NCBI GenBank assembly: GCA_023391815.1
Contig: JAEWAF010000092.1
Span: forward strand, 1-21,849
From: Pseudomonadota bacterium
GTDB taxonomy: Bacteria > Pseudomonadota > Gammaproteobacteria > Steroidobacterales > Steroidobacteraceae
Direction: 5' to 3'
DNA length: 21,849 nucleotides
Part shown: piece after piece, positions 1-7,247 of the stretch
How positions within the stretch are numbered: the stretch's first letter is position 1
Layout of the letters: each line of letters opens with the position of its first letter
The notes under the pieces: generated by a model
Seen by the model: the letters and a program-made list of their open reading frames with translations, nothing else
Database searches by the model: none
Told to the model about the DNA's origin: nothing
Position numbers and translations under genes: made by a program

Positions 1-514
1 GTCGCGCATTGCGCTCCTAGGCGCACGTCCCTGATGTGCGCTGATTACGAGGATACATCCCTGTACCTCGAATCTGCCGGGAGGAGGTACCCCACCTCGG
101 CGTCGTGCCGATACGTGTGCTGCATTCGGACAGGGCATTCATGCCCGGAGGCCCGCTGCATTCGGACAGGCCGTTCATGCCCGGAAGCCCGCTGCATTCG
201 GACAGGCCGTTCATGCCCGGACGCCCGCTGCATTCGGACAGGCCATTCATGCCTGGACGCCCGGTGCATTCTTTGAGGCCACGTGTGCTGCCCCCTTGGC
301 GGCCATCGTACCCACACGTGCTGCATCTTTCGGGACCCGCATACCTGTTCGAGTGCGGCATCCGTCGCGCCCGAAGCGCGGCAGCGCCGGACCCATTCGT
401 TCTCCTCTGTCCCGTTGCAAAACCTTCCCCTCCCGGCCCTTTAGCAAGAATTCCCATTCCATCGTCACTACACTCCCATCCGACAGCGACGTCGCGCAGC
501 GAGGGTGATGCTCC
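1..514. other. Gene-free left end (with minisatellite)
   Basis: I see no convincing gene before the SDR gene at 515. Reading frames here are open on both strands, but they are repeat-driven or run antisense into the SDR gene and show no recognisable protein. A small inverted repeat lies at 21-41 (GCGCAC, 9-base loop, GTGCGC) with no T-tract after it. A 36-bp tandem repeat occupies 119-280. The stretch 281-514 holds decayed look-alikes of the repeat start (CGTGTGCTGC near 282-291 and ACGTGCTGCAT near 316-325) and then unremarkable sequence. The promoter of the SDR pair should lie at about 350-500, but I could not identify convincing -35/-10 boxes. Confidence 0.6.
119..280. repeat. 36-bp tandem repeat (minisatellite), 4 full units plus a partial fifth
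   Basis: Units start at 119, 155, 191 and 227, each exactly 36 bases, followed by a degenerate half unit at 263-280. The unit begins GCTGCATTCGGACAGG and ends GCCC. Units 2 and 3 differ at a single base; units 1 and 4 differ from them by a few. Since 36 is a multiple of three, all frames through the array stay open, giving 12-residue periodic peptides on both strands; these are unlikely to be real proteins. Unit 1 contains a perfect 14-bp dyad, GGGCATTCATGCCC (133-146), which is broken in the others. The units are contiguous with no spacers, so this is not CRISPR. Function is unknown. Confidence 0.9.
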
Positions 515-1495
515 ATGAAGGTCGTAATCACAGGCGGAACCGGCTTCCTCGGCCAGCGCCTGGCCGTGCGTATTCTCGAGCAAGGCTGGCTCTTCGCCCC
601 TTCCGGTGAGCGCGAAGACATCGGCGAGTTGCTGTTGTTCGACACCCGCATTCCTCGCGACCTGAACATCACCGACAAACGCGTCCGCACGGTCGAGGGC
701 GACATCGCCGATCCCGCCGTCGCCAAACGCCTGATCGATCGTCCCGACATCGCCGTCTTCCATCTCGCTTCCGTCGTCAGCGCAGGCGCCGAGCAGGATT
801 TCGATCTGGCCATGCGCGTGAACCTGGACGGACACAGGCATGTGCTCGATGCGATGGCCGCGCTCGGCTCGCGTCCGAGATATGTATTCACAAGCTCCCT
901 GGCCGTGTACGGCGGCGACCCCGCGCCGCGCGAGGTGGATGATCCGACGCGACACGTTCCACAAACCACGTATGGAATGACCAAAGCGATCGGTGAGCTG
1001 TTGATCAACGACTACACCCGCAAAGGATTCATCGACGGGCGCAGCGCGCGGCTCGGCATGGTGATCGTGCGGCCGGGAGCGCCAAATCGCGCGGCTTCGG
1101 GCTTCGCGAGTGGCGTGTTGAGAGAGCCGCTCAATGGTGAGGATTACGTGTGTCCGGTTCCTTTCTCGACGAAGGTAGCCGTGACGGGCTACCGCACCGT
1201 CATCGAAGGTCTTCTGGCGCTCCACGCGGTCGACGGACGCAAACTAGGCGCGGATCGTGCGATCAATCTGCGTACGCGGACGGTAACCGTCGCGGACCTG
1301 ATCGAAAGCCTGCGTCGGATCGCGAGCGATCGGAAGCTCGGGGCGATCAGCGAGCAGCCTGATCCATTCGTCATGCAGGTAATATCAGCGTGGCCCGAGC
1401 AGATGCTGGCGACGCGAGCGGCGGCGTTCGGGTTTCCGCAGGATGAGAGCGTGGATAGCATCATCCGCGAATACATCAGCGACTATTTGCAGTGA
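515..1495 (+). CDS. denD: Extended SDR, D-erythronate dehydrogenase-like (NAD-dependent epimerase/dehydratase family)
   Basis: This 326-residue protein is an NAD(P)-dependent sugar or sugar-acid oxidoreductase of the extended SDR class. The nucleotide-binding motif GGTGFLG is at residues 7-13, TSS at 126-128 is the serine region, and Y153-x3-K157 is the catalytic pair. Overall architecture, the long insert after the first strand (residues 26-50) and the RLGMVIVRPGAPN stretch near 179-191 resemble DenD, which oxidises D-erythronate at C2 to 2-oxo-tetronate in four-carbon acid catabolism (family knowledge). The usual OtnK kinase, OtnC aldolase and OtnI isomerase genes are not in this window, so the exact substrate is uncertain. 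The start has a GAGGG ribosome-binding site about 10 bases upstream. It is followed after 10 bases by another SDR on the same strand. The alternative is a UDP-sugar epimerase; the symbol is tentative. Confidence 0.75.
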   Translation: MKVVITGGTGFLGQRLAVRILEQGWLFAPSGEREDIGELLLFDTRIPRDLNITDKRVRTVEGDIADPAVAKRLIDRPDIAVFHLASVVSAGAEQDFDLAMRVNLDGHRHVLDAMAALGSRPRYVFTSSLAVYGGDPAPREVDDPTRHVPQTTYGMTKAIGELLINDYTRKGFIDGRSARLGMVIVRPGAPNRAASGFASGVLREPLNGEDYVCPVPFSTKVAVTGYRTVIEGLLALHAVDGRKLGADRAINLRTRTVTVADLIESLRRIASDRKLGAISEQPDPFVMQVISAWPEQMLATRAAAFGFPQDESVDSIIREYISDYLQ

Positions 1496-1505
1496 GCGCA
1501 CCCGC

Positions 1506-2255
1506 ATGAATCAGAGAAAGATCGCGGTCGTCACCGGCGCGGGCAGTGGCATCGGGCGCAACGCCGCGCTGGCGTTGGCAAAGAAAGACTTCGTGGTCGT
1601 GCTCGCGGGTCGTAATGAGCAGACCTTGAAAGAAACAGCAACGCTGGCCGGCGATGCGCGAACGCTCGCAATAGCGACCGACGTGACACAGCCGGATTCC
1701 GTGGCGGAGCTGTTCGAGAAAACGAAAGCCGCGTTCGGCCGGGTCGATGTGTTGTTCAACAATGCGGGCACCAGCGCGCCGCCGGTGCCGTTCGAGGATC
1801 TCACAGCACACCAATGGGATGCGGTGGTCGCTGTGAATCTGACCGGCGCATTTCTGGTTGCTCAAGCTGCGTATCGGATGATGAAGGAACAGTCCCCGCA
1901 AGGCGGCCGGATCATCAACAACGGCTCCATCTCCGCGCATGTGCCGAGACCGAACTCGGCGCCTTACACCGCGACCAAGCACGCCATCACCGGCCTGACC
2001 AAGTCGATCTCGCTCGACGGTCGCAAATACAACATTGCATGCGGGCAAATCGACATCGGTAATGCGGCGACCTCGATGGTGAACACGATCTCCACCGGCG
2101 TGGTTCAGGCCAACGGTTCGTTGCTGGCGGAGCCCACCATGCCGGTCGATCATGTCGGCGAAGCCATCGCCTATATGGCGAGTCTGCCGCTCGAGACCAA
2201 CGTTCAGTTCATGACCGTGATGGCCACCGCGATGCCATACATCGGCCGCGGCTAA
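1506..2255 (+). CDS. Classical SDR family oxidoreductase
   Basis: A 249-residue classical short-chain dehydrogenase/reductase, the normal length for the family. TGAGSGIG at residues 10-17 binds the nucleotide, NNAG is at 85-88, N111 is the structural asparagine, and S141, Y154 and K158 (YTATK) form the catalytic set. Acidic D59 after the fourth strand and R36 after the second leave NAD versus NADP preference open. An upstream in-frame ATG at 1443 exists but would overlap the preceding gene by 53 bases and add 21 non-SDR residues, so the ATG at 1506 is chosen because it puts the Rossmann fold at the N-terminus. It lies 10 bases after the DenD-like gene and is probably cotranscribed with it. 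A shared role in sugar-acid or polyol oxidation is an inference; the substrate cannot be read from sequence. Confidence 0.85.
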   Translation: MNQRKIAVVTGAGSGIGRNAALALAKKDFVVVLAGRNEQTLKETATLAGDARTLAIATDVTQPDSVAELFEKTKAAFGRVDVLFNNAGTSAPPVPFEDLTAHQWDAVVAVNLTGAFLVAQAAYRMMKEQSPQGGRIINNGSISAHVPRPNSAPYTATKHAITGLTKSISLDGRKYNIACGQIDIGNAATSMVNTISTGVVQANGSLLAEPTMPVDHVGEAIAYMASLPLETNVQFMTVMATAMPYIGRG

Positions 2256-2409
2256 GCGCAGGCCGTGCCGAGCAGGATGCCCAAATGCAGCGGACAATCA
2301 GCGCGCGATACGTCTGGCCGGAAGATACGCGAGCGTGCGGCTCGACGCCGGCCAAGCCAGGTTGTATTTTGCTTCGCCGTGTATTCCTCTCAGCGAGAGT
2401 CGCACAGAT

Positions 2410-2859
2410 ATGGGCCGAGCCAGGTACGCTGCCGTCGCCGTCGCACTGCTGGCGACGACCGCATGTAGTAGCAATGAGCCACGCCCGCCCGCGTCGAGCA
2501 GGGATGAAGTGACGCACGAATTGGCGGCAACGCGCTGGGTGCTGGTCCAGCTCGGCGACCAGCCGGTGACGGTGAGCGAAGGTGGCCGCGAAGCATACAT
2601 CGCGCTCAATGCCGTCGATGGCAGCGTCGTGGGGCACGCCGGATGCAATCGCATTTCGACGACATATAAACAGACCGGCGCGCAGCTCAGCTTCGGCGAC
2701 GTGATCGCGACGCGTATGTTCTGCAGCGACATGCCGACCGAGACCGCGCTGCTGGAAGCGATGAAAGTCACGACGGCCTGGCGTATCCAAGGTTCGCAGC
2801 TGGAATTGCTGAACCAACAGCAGCAATCGGTCGCGCGTTTCCAGGCCATGAATCTATAA
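2410..2859 (+). CDS. META domain-containing lipoprotein (HslJ-like)
   Basis: This 149-residue protein has an N-terminal export signal with hydrophobic core AAVAVALLATT and a likely lipidation cysteine at C19 (LATTAC-S). That makes it a probable envelope lipoprotein. Residues of about 38-145 match a META/HslJ-type domain: W-x-L at the start (TRWVLVQLGDQPV), the central GHAGCNRISTTY stretch, MFCSD, and an L-x2-T-x2-W region near the end. HslJ-type proteins are linked to novobiocin resistance and heat-shock or envelope stress, and are not enzymes as far as is known. A GTG at 2335 would add 25 residues without signal-peptide character, so the ATG at 2410 is preferred. A GAGAG sits about 10 bases upstream. 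It is the first gene of a five-gene run; the next gene starts 7 bases after its stop. Confidence 0.75.
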   Translation: MGRARYAAVAVALLATTACSSNEPRPPASSRDEVTHELAATRWVLVQLGDQPVTVSEGGREAYIALNAVDGSVVGHAGCNRISTTYKQTGAQLSFGDVIATRMFCSDMPTETALLEAMKVTTAWRIQGSQLELLNQQQQSVARFQAMNL

Positions 2860-2866
2860 CATCGCC

Positions 2867-4036
2867 GTGCGACGCATGCCACTTCCTGCAGGCGTCTGGG
2901 CGCTCGGGCTGGTCAGCCTGTTCATGGATGTTTCTTCGGAAATGATCCACGCCTTGCTGCCGGTGTTCGTGGTCGGCACGCTCGGTGCCGGCACGATCTG
3001 GCTGGGGGTGATCGAGGGCGTCGCCGAAGCCACGGCCAATATCGTCAAAGTCTTTTCCGGCGCGCTGTCGGATCGATGGGGCAAGCGCAAATCGCTGGCG
3101 CTGCTCGGTTACGGTCTGGCGGCGATCACCAAGCCGCTGTTTCCGCTGGCCGGCAGTGCTGTCACGGTTTTCGCGGCCCGTTGTATCGATCGTGTCGGCA
3201 AAGGAATTCGCGGCGCGCCCCGCGACGCGCTGGTCGCGGATTACACGACACCGGATCAGCGGGGCGCGGCGTATGGATTGCGCCAATCGCTGGATACAGT
3301 CGGCGCTTTCCTCGGGCCGCTGCTTGCGATCGCGCTATTGATGTTACTGGCGAACAACGTCCGCGCCGTCTTCTGGATCGCCGTCATTCCGGCGCTGATA
3401 TCGGTCGCGATTCTCTGGTTCGCGGTGAAGGAACCGGCCCACCTGAAGCCGGCGCAGAAGCGAGTCCTGGACCTTCGCCCGCGCGATCTGCCCAAGACGT
3501 TCTGGGTCATCGCCATCGTGGCGACGTTCTTCACGCTCGCGCGCTTCTCCGAAGCATTTCTGATTCTGCGTGGCGCTAATATCGGTCTCACCATCGCCTG
3601 GACGCCGCTCGTGTTGGTGGTCATGAACGTCGCTTATATGTTGTCGGCATACCCCGCCGGCGTGCTGGCGGATCGTATGCCTCGCCATCAGCTACTGATG
3701 CTTGGAGCAGCCGTGCTGGTGCTGGCCAATGTGATGCTTGCCGGCGCCAACGATGCCACCGTCGTGTTGTTGGGCGTGGCGCTTTGGGGGCTGCACATGG
3801 GCCTGACGGAAGGCGTGTTCACCGCGATGATCGCGGACGCGGCGCCGGCCGAGCTGCGAGGCACGGCCTTTGGTGTATTCAATCTGATGCGCGGCCTCTT
3901 GTTGCTCCTGGCCAGCGTCATTGCCGGCATCATGTGGGAAGCGAGCGGCCCGGCCGCGACGTTCATTACGGCCGCGGTGCTCGCGGCCTTCTCCATGTTG
4001 CTGCTGATGGCCTCGCGCAGTATGTTGCGCTCATGA
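2867..4036 (+). CDS. MFS transporter
   Basis: This 389-residue integral inner-membrane protein has about 11-12 hydrophobic helices, in keeping with a major facilitator superfamily carrier. The MFS loop 2-3 signature is at residues 65-74 (GALSDRWGKR). A conserved DRVGKGIRGAPRD stretch at 108-120 is typical of a widespread but uncharacterised MFS subgroup. A second motif-A-like loop (AGVLADRMPRH) opens the second half. The substrate cannot be predicted. The start could be the GTG at 2867 or the ATG at 2876; neither has a clear ribosome-binding site. The stop TGA overlaps the next gene's ATG (ATGA at 4033-4036), indicating translational coupling with the cupin gene. Confidence 0.85.
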   Translation: MRRMPLPAGVWALGLVSLFMDVSSEMIHALLPVFVVGTLGAGTIWLGVIEGVAEATANIVKVFSGALSDRWGKRKSLALLGYGLAAITKPLFPLAGSAVTVFAARCIDRVGKGIRGAPRDALVADYTTPDQRGAAYGLRQSLDTVGAFLGPLLAIALLMLLANNVRAVFWIAVIPALISVAILWFAVKEPAHLKPAQKRVLDLRPRDLPKTFWVIAIVATFFTLARFSEAFLILRGANIGLTIAWTPLVLVVMNVAYMLSAYPAGVLADRMPRHQLLMLGAAVLVLANVMLAGANDATVVLLGVALWGLHMGLTEGVFTAMIADAAPAELRGTAFGVFNLMRGLLLLLASVIAGIMWEASGPAATFITAAVLAAFSMLLLMASRSMLRS

Positions 4037-4506
4037 CAGCCAAGGACGTGATTCAGGCGCTGCAGCTCGCTCCTCATCCCGAGGGCGGGTGGTATCGCGA
4101 GATCTATCGTTCAGTGGATCGGGTTCAGCGTGGTGCCGAGTCTCGTAGCGCGACCACCGCGATTTATTACCTGCTCGAACAACAGCAGCTGAGCCGTTGG
4201 CACGTTGTCGATGCCGATGAGATCTGGCATTTCTACGGGGGCGCGCCGCTCGAACTGGTGGCCTACGATCCCGCGTCCCGGAAACTGACGCGCCAGATAC
4301 TTCATGGAGTCGCGGCCGAGGCGCGGCCAGTGGGCATCATTCCTTCCGGCGTGTGGCAGGCGGCTCGCAGCCTCGGTGAGTATTCGCTCGTGGGCTGCAC
4401 GGTCAGCCCCGGGTTCGAGTTCTCGGGATTCACATTCACCGCGGACCTGCCCGACCACCGGGCACACTTTATCGGCGAGCTGGCCCAATACGCGGCGCTG
4501 CTATGA
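4033..4506 (+). CDS. Cupin domain protein, DUF985 family
   Basis: A 157-residue protein of the cupin_5/DUF985 family, a small cytosolic beta-barrel. Diagnostic stretches are HPEGGWYRE at residues 15-23, TTAIYYLLE at 41-49, and the barrel motif WHVVDADEIWHFYGG at 56-70, followed by GIIPSGVWQAA near 101-111 and GCTVSPGFEF at 121-130. The family is usually one domain of about 130-170 residues; its biochemical role is not established, and a sugar-phosphate or small-ligand isomerase/epimerase role is only suggested by the fold. Its ATG overlaps the MFS stop and its own TGA overlaps the next ATG at 4503, so it is coupled on both sides. No separate ribosome-binding site is visible. Confidence 0.9.
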   Translation: MTAKDVIQALQLAPHPEGGWYREIYRSVDRVQRGAESRSATTAIYYLLEQQQLSRWHVVDADEIWHFYGGAPLELVAYDPASRKLTRQILHGVAAEARPVGIIPSGVWQAARSLGEYSLVGCTVSPGFEFSGFTFTADLPDHRAHFIGELAQYAALL

Positions 4507-5780
4507 CGCGTTGGCTCGTTCTCGTCTGCCTCGCCCTGAGCTGGACCAGCCAGGCCGAACCGTTGTGGATTCGCGCTGGCAAAGTCGTCGATGTGGAGCG
4601 CGGTCGCGTGCTCAGCGATCAGATGATTCACATCGAGGGTGAGCGCATCGTCTCGGTCGGAAATTACAAGGCCGATGCGAATGCCGGTGGCCAATGGGTG
4701 GATTGGTCCGGCTACACCGTGCTGCCCGGTTTGATGGACATGCACACTCACCTGGCGGACTTCATCACTTCGTCCGAAGTCGCCGCGCCTCTGTATACGT
4801 CGGCGGCGGACGCGGCTCTGCAAGGCGTCGATAACGCGCGTCGAACGCTTCGAGCCGGGTTCACGACGGTGCGCGATGTGGGATGTTATCGCGCCTTCAC
4901 CGACGTTGCGCTCCGTAACGCCATCGATCGCGGCATCATCGAGGGACCTCGAATGTTTGTTGTGGGGGCCTACATCACTGTAAGTGGCGGCGGTGGCGAG
5001 GTGACTGGCTTCGCGCCCGATGTCGTCGTGCCAGCGGAGATGCGCCGGGGCGTCGCGAACTCGGAGCTGGAAATCCGGCAACGGGTGCGTGAACTGATCA
5101 GTGGAGGTGCGACGTTCATCAAGATCATTGCGACCGGCGCCGTGCTGACGGCGGGAACCACACCTGGCGCGGCCGAATACTCCGAAGCCGAAATCCATGC
5201 GGCGGTGGACGAAGCCGCCCAGTACGGAATCTTCGTTGCCGCTCACGCGCACGGCGCCGAAGGAATCAAACGAGCGGTGCGCGCCGGTGTGCGATCCGTC
5301 GAGCATGCTTCGTATCTCGACGACGAAGGCATCGCGCTCATGAAGAAGCAGGGCACCTGGCTGGTCGCCGACATCTACAACGGGGACTACATCGCCGAGA
5401 CTGGCCGGCGCGATCACTGGAGCGAAGAGATTCTGCGGAAGAACGACGAGACGACGCAGACTCAGCGCGACGGCTTCGCGAAAGCGGTCAAGGCGGGAGT
5501 GAAAATCGCGTTCGGCACCGACAGCGGCGTTTATCCCCACGGCGACAATGCGCGTCAGTTCGCTTACATGGTGCGATACGGGCTCACGCCGATGGCTGCG
5601 ATCCGCGCCGCGACGCTGAGCTCGGCGCAACTGCTCGCCCGGGAAAAAGACCTCGGCTCCATCGCGGCCGGCAAATTCGCCGACCTGATCGCGGTGGAGG
5701 GCGATCCACTGGTGGATATCGACAAGCTTCGACAGGTCCGCGGCGTGGTCAAAGCCGGGCACCGGATCCGACTCGATTGA
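4503..5780 (+). CDS. Exported amidohydrolase, Xaa-Pro/Xaa-Arg dipeptidase-like
   Basis: A 425-residue metal-dependent hydrolase of the amidohydrolase superfamily. Residues 1-18 form a signal peptide (cleavage after SQA), so it probably acts in the periplasm. Metal and catalytic residues are in place: HTH (H81, H83) after strand 1, K207 in GGATFIKIIATG as the likely carboxylated lysine, H248 in AAHAHG, H268 in VEHAS, and D340 in FGTDSG. The composite barrel with N- and C-terminal beta-sandwich (LWIRAGKVVD, KFADLIAVEGDPL) and the PHGDNARQFAYMV segment match the group annotated as Xaa-Pro dipeptidases. Characterised members (for example Caulobacter Cc2672) cleave dipeptides with C-terminal Arg/Lys or Pro (family knowledge). 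The start overlaps the cupin stop by four bases, and the APC permease follows 3 bases downstream. Substrate is inferred, not shown. Confidence 0.85.
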   Translation: MTRWLVLVCLALSWTSQAEPLWIRAGKVVDVERGRVLSDQMIHIEGERIVSVGNYKADANAGGQWVDWSGYTVLPGLMDMHTHLADFITSSEVAAPLYTSAADAALQGVDNARRTLRAGFTTVRDVGCYRAFTDVALRNAIDRGIIEGPRMFVVGAYITVSGGGGEVTGFAPDVVVPAEMRRGVANSELEIRQRVRELISGGATFIKIIATGAVLTAGTTPGAAEYSEAEIHAAVDEAAQYGIFVAAHAHGAEGIKRAVRAGVRSVEHASYLDDEGIALMKKQGTWLVADIYNGDYIAETGRRDHWSEEILRKNDETTQTQRDGFAKAVKAGVKIAFGTDSGVYPHGDNARQFAYMVRYGLTPMAAIRAATLSSAQLLAREKDLGSIAAGKFADLIAVEGDPLVDIDKLRQVRGVVKAGHRIRLD

Positions 5781-5783
5781 TCC

Positions 5784-7130
5784 ATGAGCGCCACACCTCT
5801 GCCACGCCGTCGGATGGGTTTCTGGATGTGCCTGGCGCTGGTGATCGGCAATGTCGTCGGTTCGGGTGTTTATTTGTTGCCTGCGTCGCTGGCGCCGTAT
5901 GGGCTGAACAGCATCTTTGGCTGGCTCATCACTTCCGCCGGTGCGGTCACGTTGGCCGCAGTGTTCGCACGGCTGGCGAAGCTGTTTCCAAAGGCCGGCG
6001 GACCGTATGTTTATGCGCGGGTGGCCTTTGGCGATCGGATCGGATTTCTCACCGCCTGGGGTTATTGGATCGGTGCGTGGGTCGGCAATGCCGCCATCGC
6101 CATCGCGACGGTCGCGTATCTCGCCGAACTGATTCCCTGGATCAAACACACGACGGGCGCGCCCGCCCTCGCTTCGTGCGTGATCATCTGGGTGCTGACG
6201 TATGTGAATTGGCGTGGTGCCCGAGAAGTCGGCGGCGTGCAGATCGTCACCACGGTGCTGAAGCTGCTCCCCCTCATCGCCATCATCGCGCTGGGATTGT
6301 GGTTGCTGATGACCGCCGACGCGTCGATCATCAAAGCCGAGCCGACGCCATTCTCGGTGTCCGCGATCAATGCATCCGCGATCCTGACGTTATGGGCCTT
6401 TCTCGGGCTCGAGTCGGCCACTGTGCCGGCTCGCGACGTCGACAACCCTGAGCGAAACGTGCCGCTGGCGACCTTCTGGGGCACGCTGCTTACGGCGGTC
6501 ATTTACATCCTGACCTGTTCCATCGTGGTGTTATTGCTGCCGGGCTCGCAACTGGAGACCTCCAGCGCGCCGCTCGCCGATGTCATTCGCATGTTCTGGG
6601 GCGAGGGCATCGCCAGCACATTGGCGCTGTTTGCTTTCGTCAGCGGCTTCGGCGCGCTCAACGGCTGGATTCTGTTGCAGGCGGAGATGCCTCGCGTGCT
6701 GGCCAACGAAGGCGTGTTTCCGAAGGTGTTCGCTCAAGAGTCGCGTCATGGGACGCCGGGCGCGTCGTTGGTCATTACGAGCCTGTTGCTCACCACCCTC
6801 GTGCTGATGAACTACAGCCGCTCGATGGTGCAGGTGTTCACGTTCATCATCCTGATCGCGACCTCGACCTATCTGGTCATGTACCTGTGCTGTGCGGTGG
6901 CCGCGCTCAAACTCTGCTGGGACGGTTTGCTGGGCTCGGCCGGGCGGCGCGTGTCGCCGTTCTTGCTAATAGCGATGCTCGCCTCCGCGTATTCGCTCTG
7001 GACGTTGTTCGGCGCCGGGGCCGAAGAATTCTGGTGGAGCATGGCGCTGTTCGCGGCCGGATTGCCGGTCTATTGGTTGATGCAGCGGCGAGCGGCGAGG
7101 CTCGACCCGGTGCTCCGGCCTTTTGACTGA
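5784..7130 (+). CDS. APC-family amino acid permease, AdiC-like
   Basis: A 448-residue inner-membrane amino acid/polyamine/organocation transporter with about 12 helices. GNVVGSGVYLLPASLA at residues 22-37 is the broken helix 1 that binds the substrate carboxylate and amino groups. By eye it aligns well with the E. coli arginine/agmatine antiporter AdiC. Counterparts of AdiC Tyr93, Trp202, Glu208 and Trp293 appear as Y94, W204, E210 and W295 (contexts WGYWIGAWVGN, LWAFLGLESA, NGWILLQAE). This supports an amino-acid exchanger, perhaps for a basic amino acid, though specificity needs testing. The ATG lies 3 bases after the amidohydrolase stop, which suggests uptake of amino acids released by that enzyme. 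No terminator hairpin with T-tract is visible downstream. Confidence 0.88.
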   Translation: MSATPLPRRRMGFWMCLALVIGNVVGSGVYLLPASLAPYGLNSIFGWLITSAGAVTLAAVFARLAKLFPKAGGPYVYARVAFGDRIGFLTAWGYWIGAWVGNAAIAIATVAYLAELIPWIKHTTGAPALASCVIIWVLTYVNWRGAREVGGVQIVTTVLKLLPLIAIIALGLWLLMTADASIIKAEPTPFSVSAINASAILTLWAFLGLESATVPARDVDNPERNVPLATFWGTLLTAVIYILTCSIVVLLLPGSQLETSSAPLADVIRMFWGEGIASTLALFAFVSGFGALNGWILLQAEMPRVLANEGVFPKVFAQESRHGTPGASLVITSLLLTTLVLMNYSRSMVQVFTFIILIATSTYLVMYLCCAVAALKLCWDGLLGSAGRRVSPFLLIAMLASAYSLWTLFGAGAEEFWWSMALFAAGLPVYWLMQRRAARLDPVLRPFD

Positions 7131-7234
7131 CAATTCACTCGCCAGCGGGCCGGGCGGCGATGCATACTGGCGACGAATGCAACCGGTTACACTCCGGAAA
7201 CTAGCCATAGATTCGACCGCCACCAGGGCGGCGC

Positions 7235-7242
7235 GAGAGGGG
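7235..7242 (+). promoter_or_regulatory. Strong ribosome-binding site of the GMC gene
   Basis: GAGAGGGG ends 5 bases before the ATG at 7248 and fixes that start. The preceding intergenic stretch 7131-7247 must contain the promoter if the GMC gene is a new unit. I see AT-rich pieces (GCATACT, GTTACACT) but no well-spaced -35/-10 pair. Confidence 0.7.
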
Positions 7243-7247
7243 GTTGG

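Noticed and set aside
119..280. Possible CRISPR array (36-base repeated unit)
   Set aside because: The units are contiguous with no unique spacers between them and no cas genes are present; it is a tandem repeat.
17..1225. 402-codon minus-strand open frame
   Set aside because: It is antisense to the well-supported SDR gene and crosses the tandem repeat; the product matches no family and is a GC-bias shadow.
1443..1505. Upstream ATG for the classical SDR
   Set aside because: It would overlap the preceding gene and place 21 unrelated residues before the Rossmann fold.
4302..6149. 615-codon minus-strand open frame
   Set aside because: It lies antisense to the amidohydrolase and permease genes; composition (rich in H, R, D, G) is typical of an antisense shadow in GC-rich DNA.
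7123..7167. TTGACT at 7123 as the -35 box of a GMC promoter
   Set aside because: No -10-like hexamer lies 16-18 bases downstream; the nearest, CATACT, is too far away.
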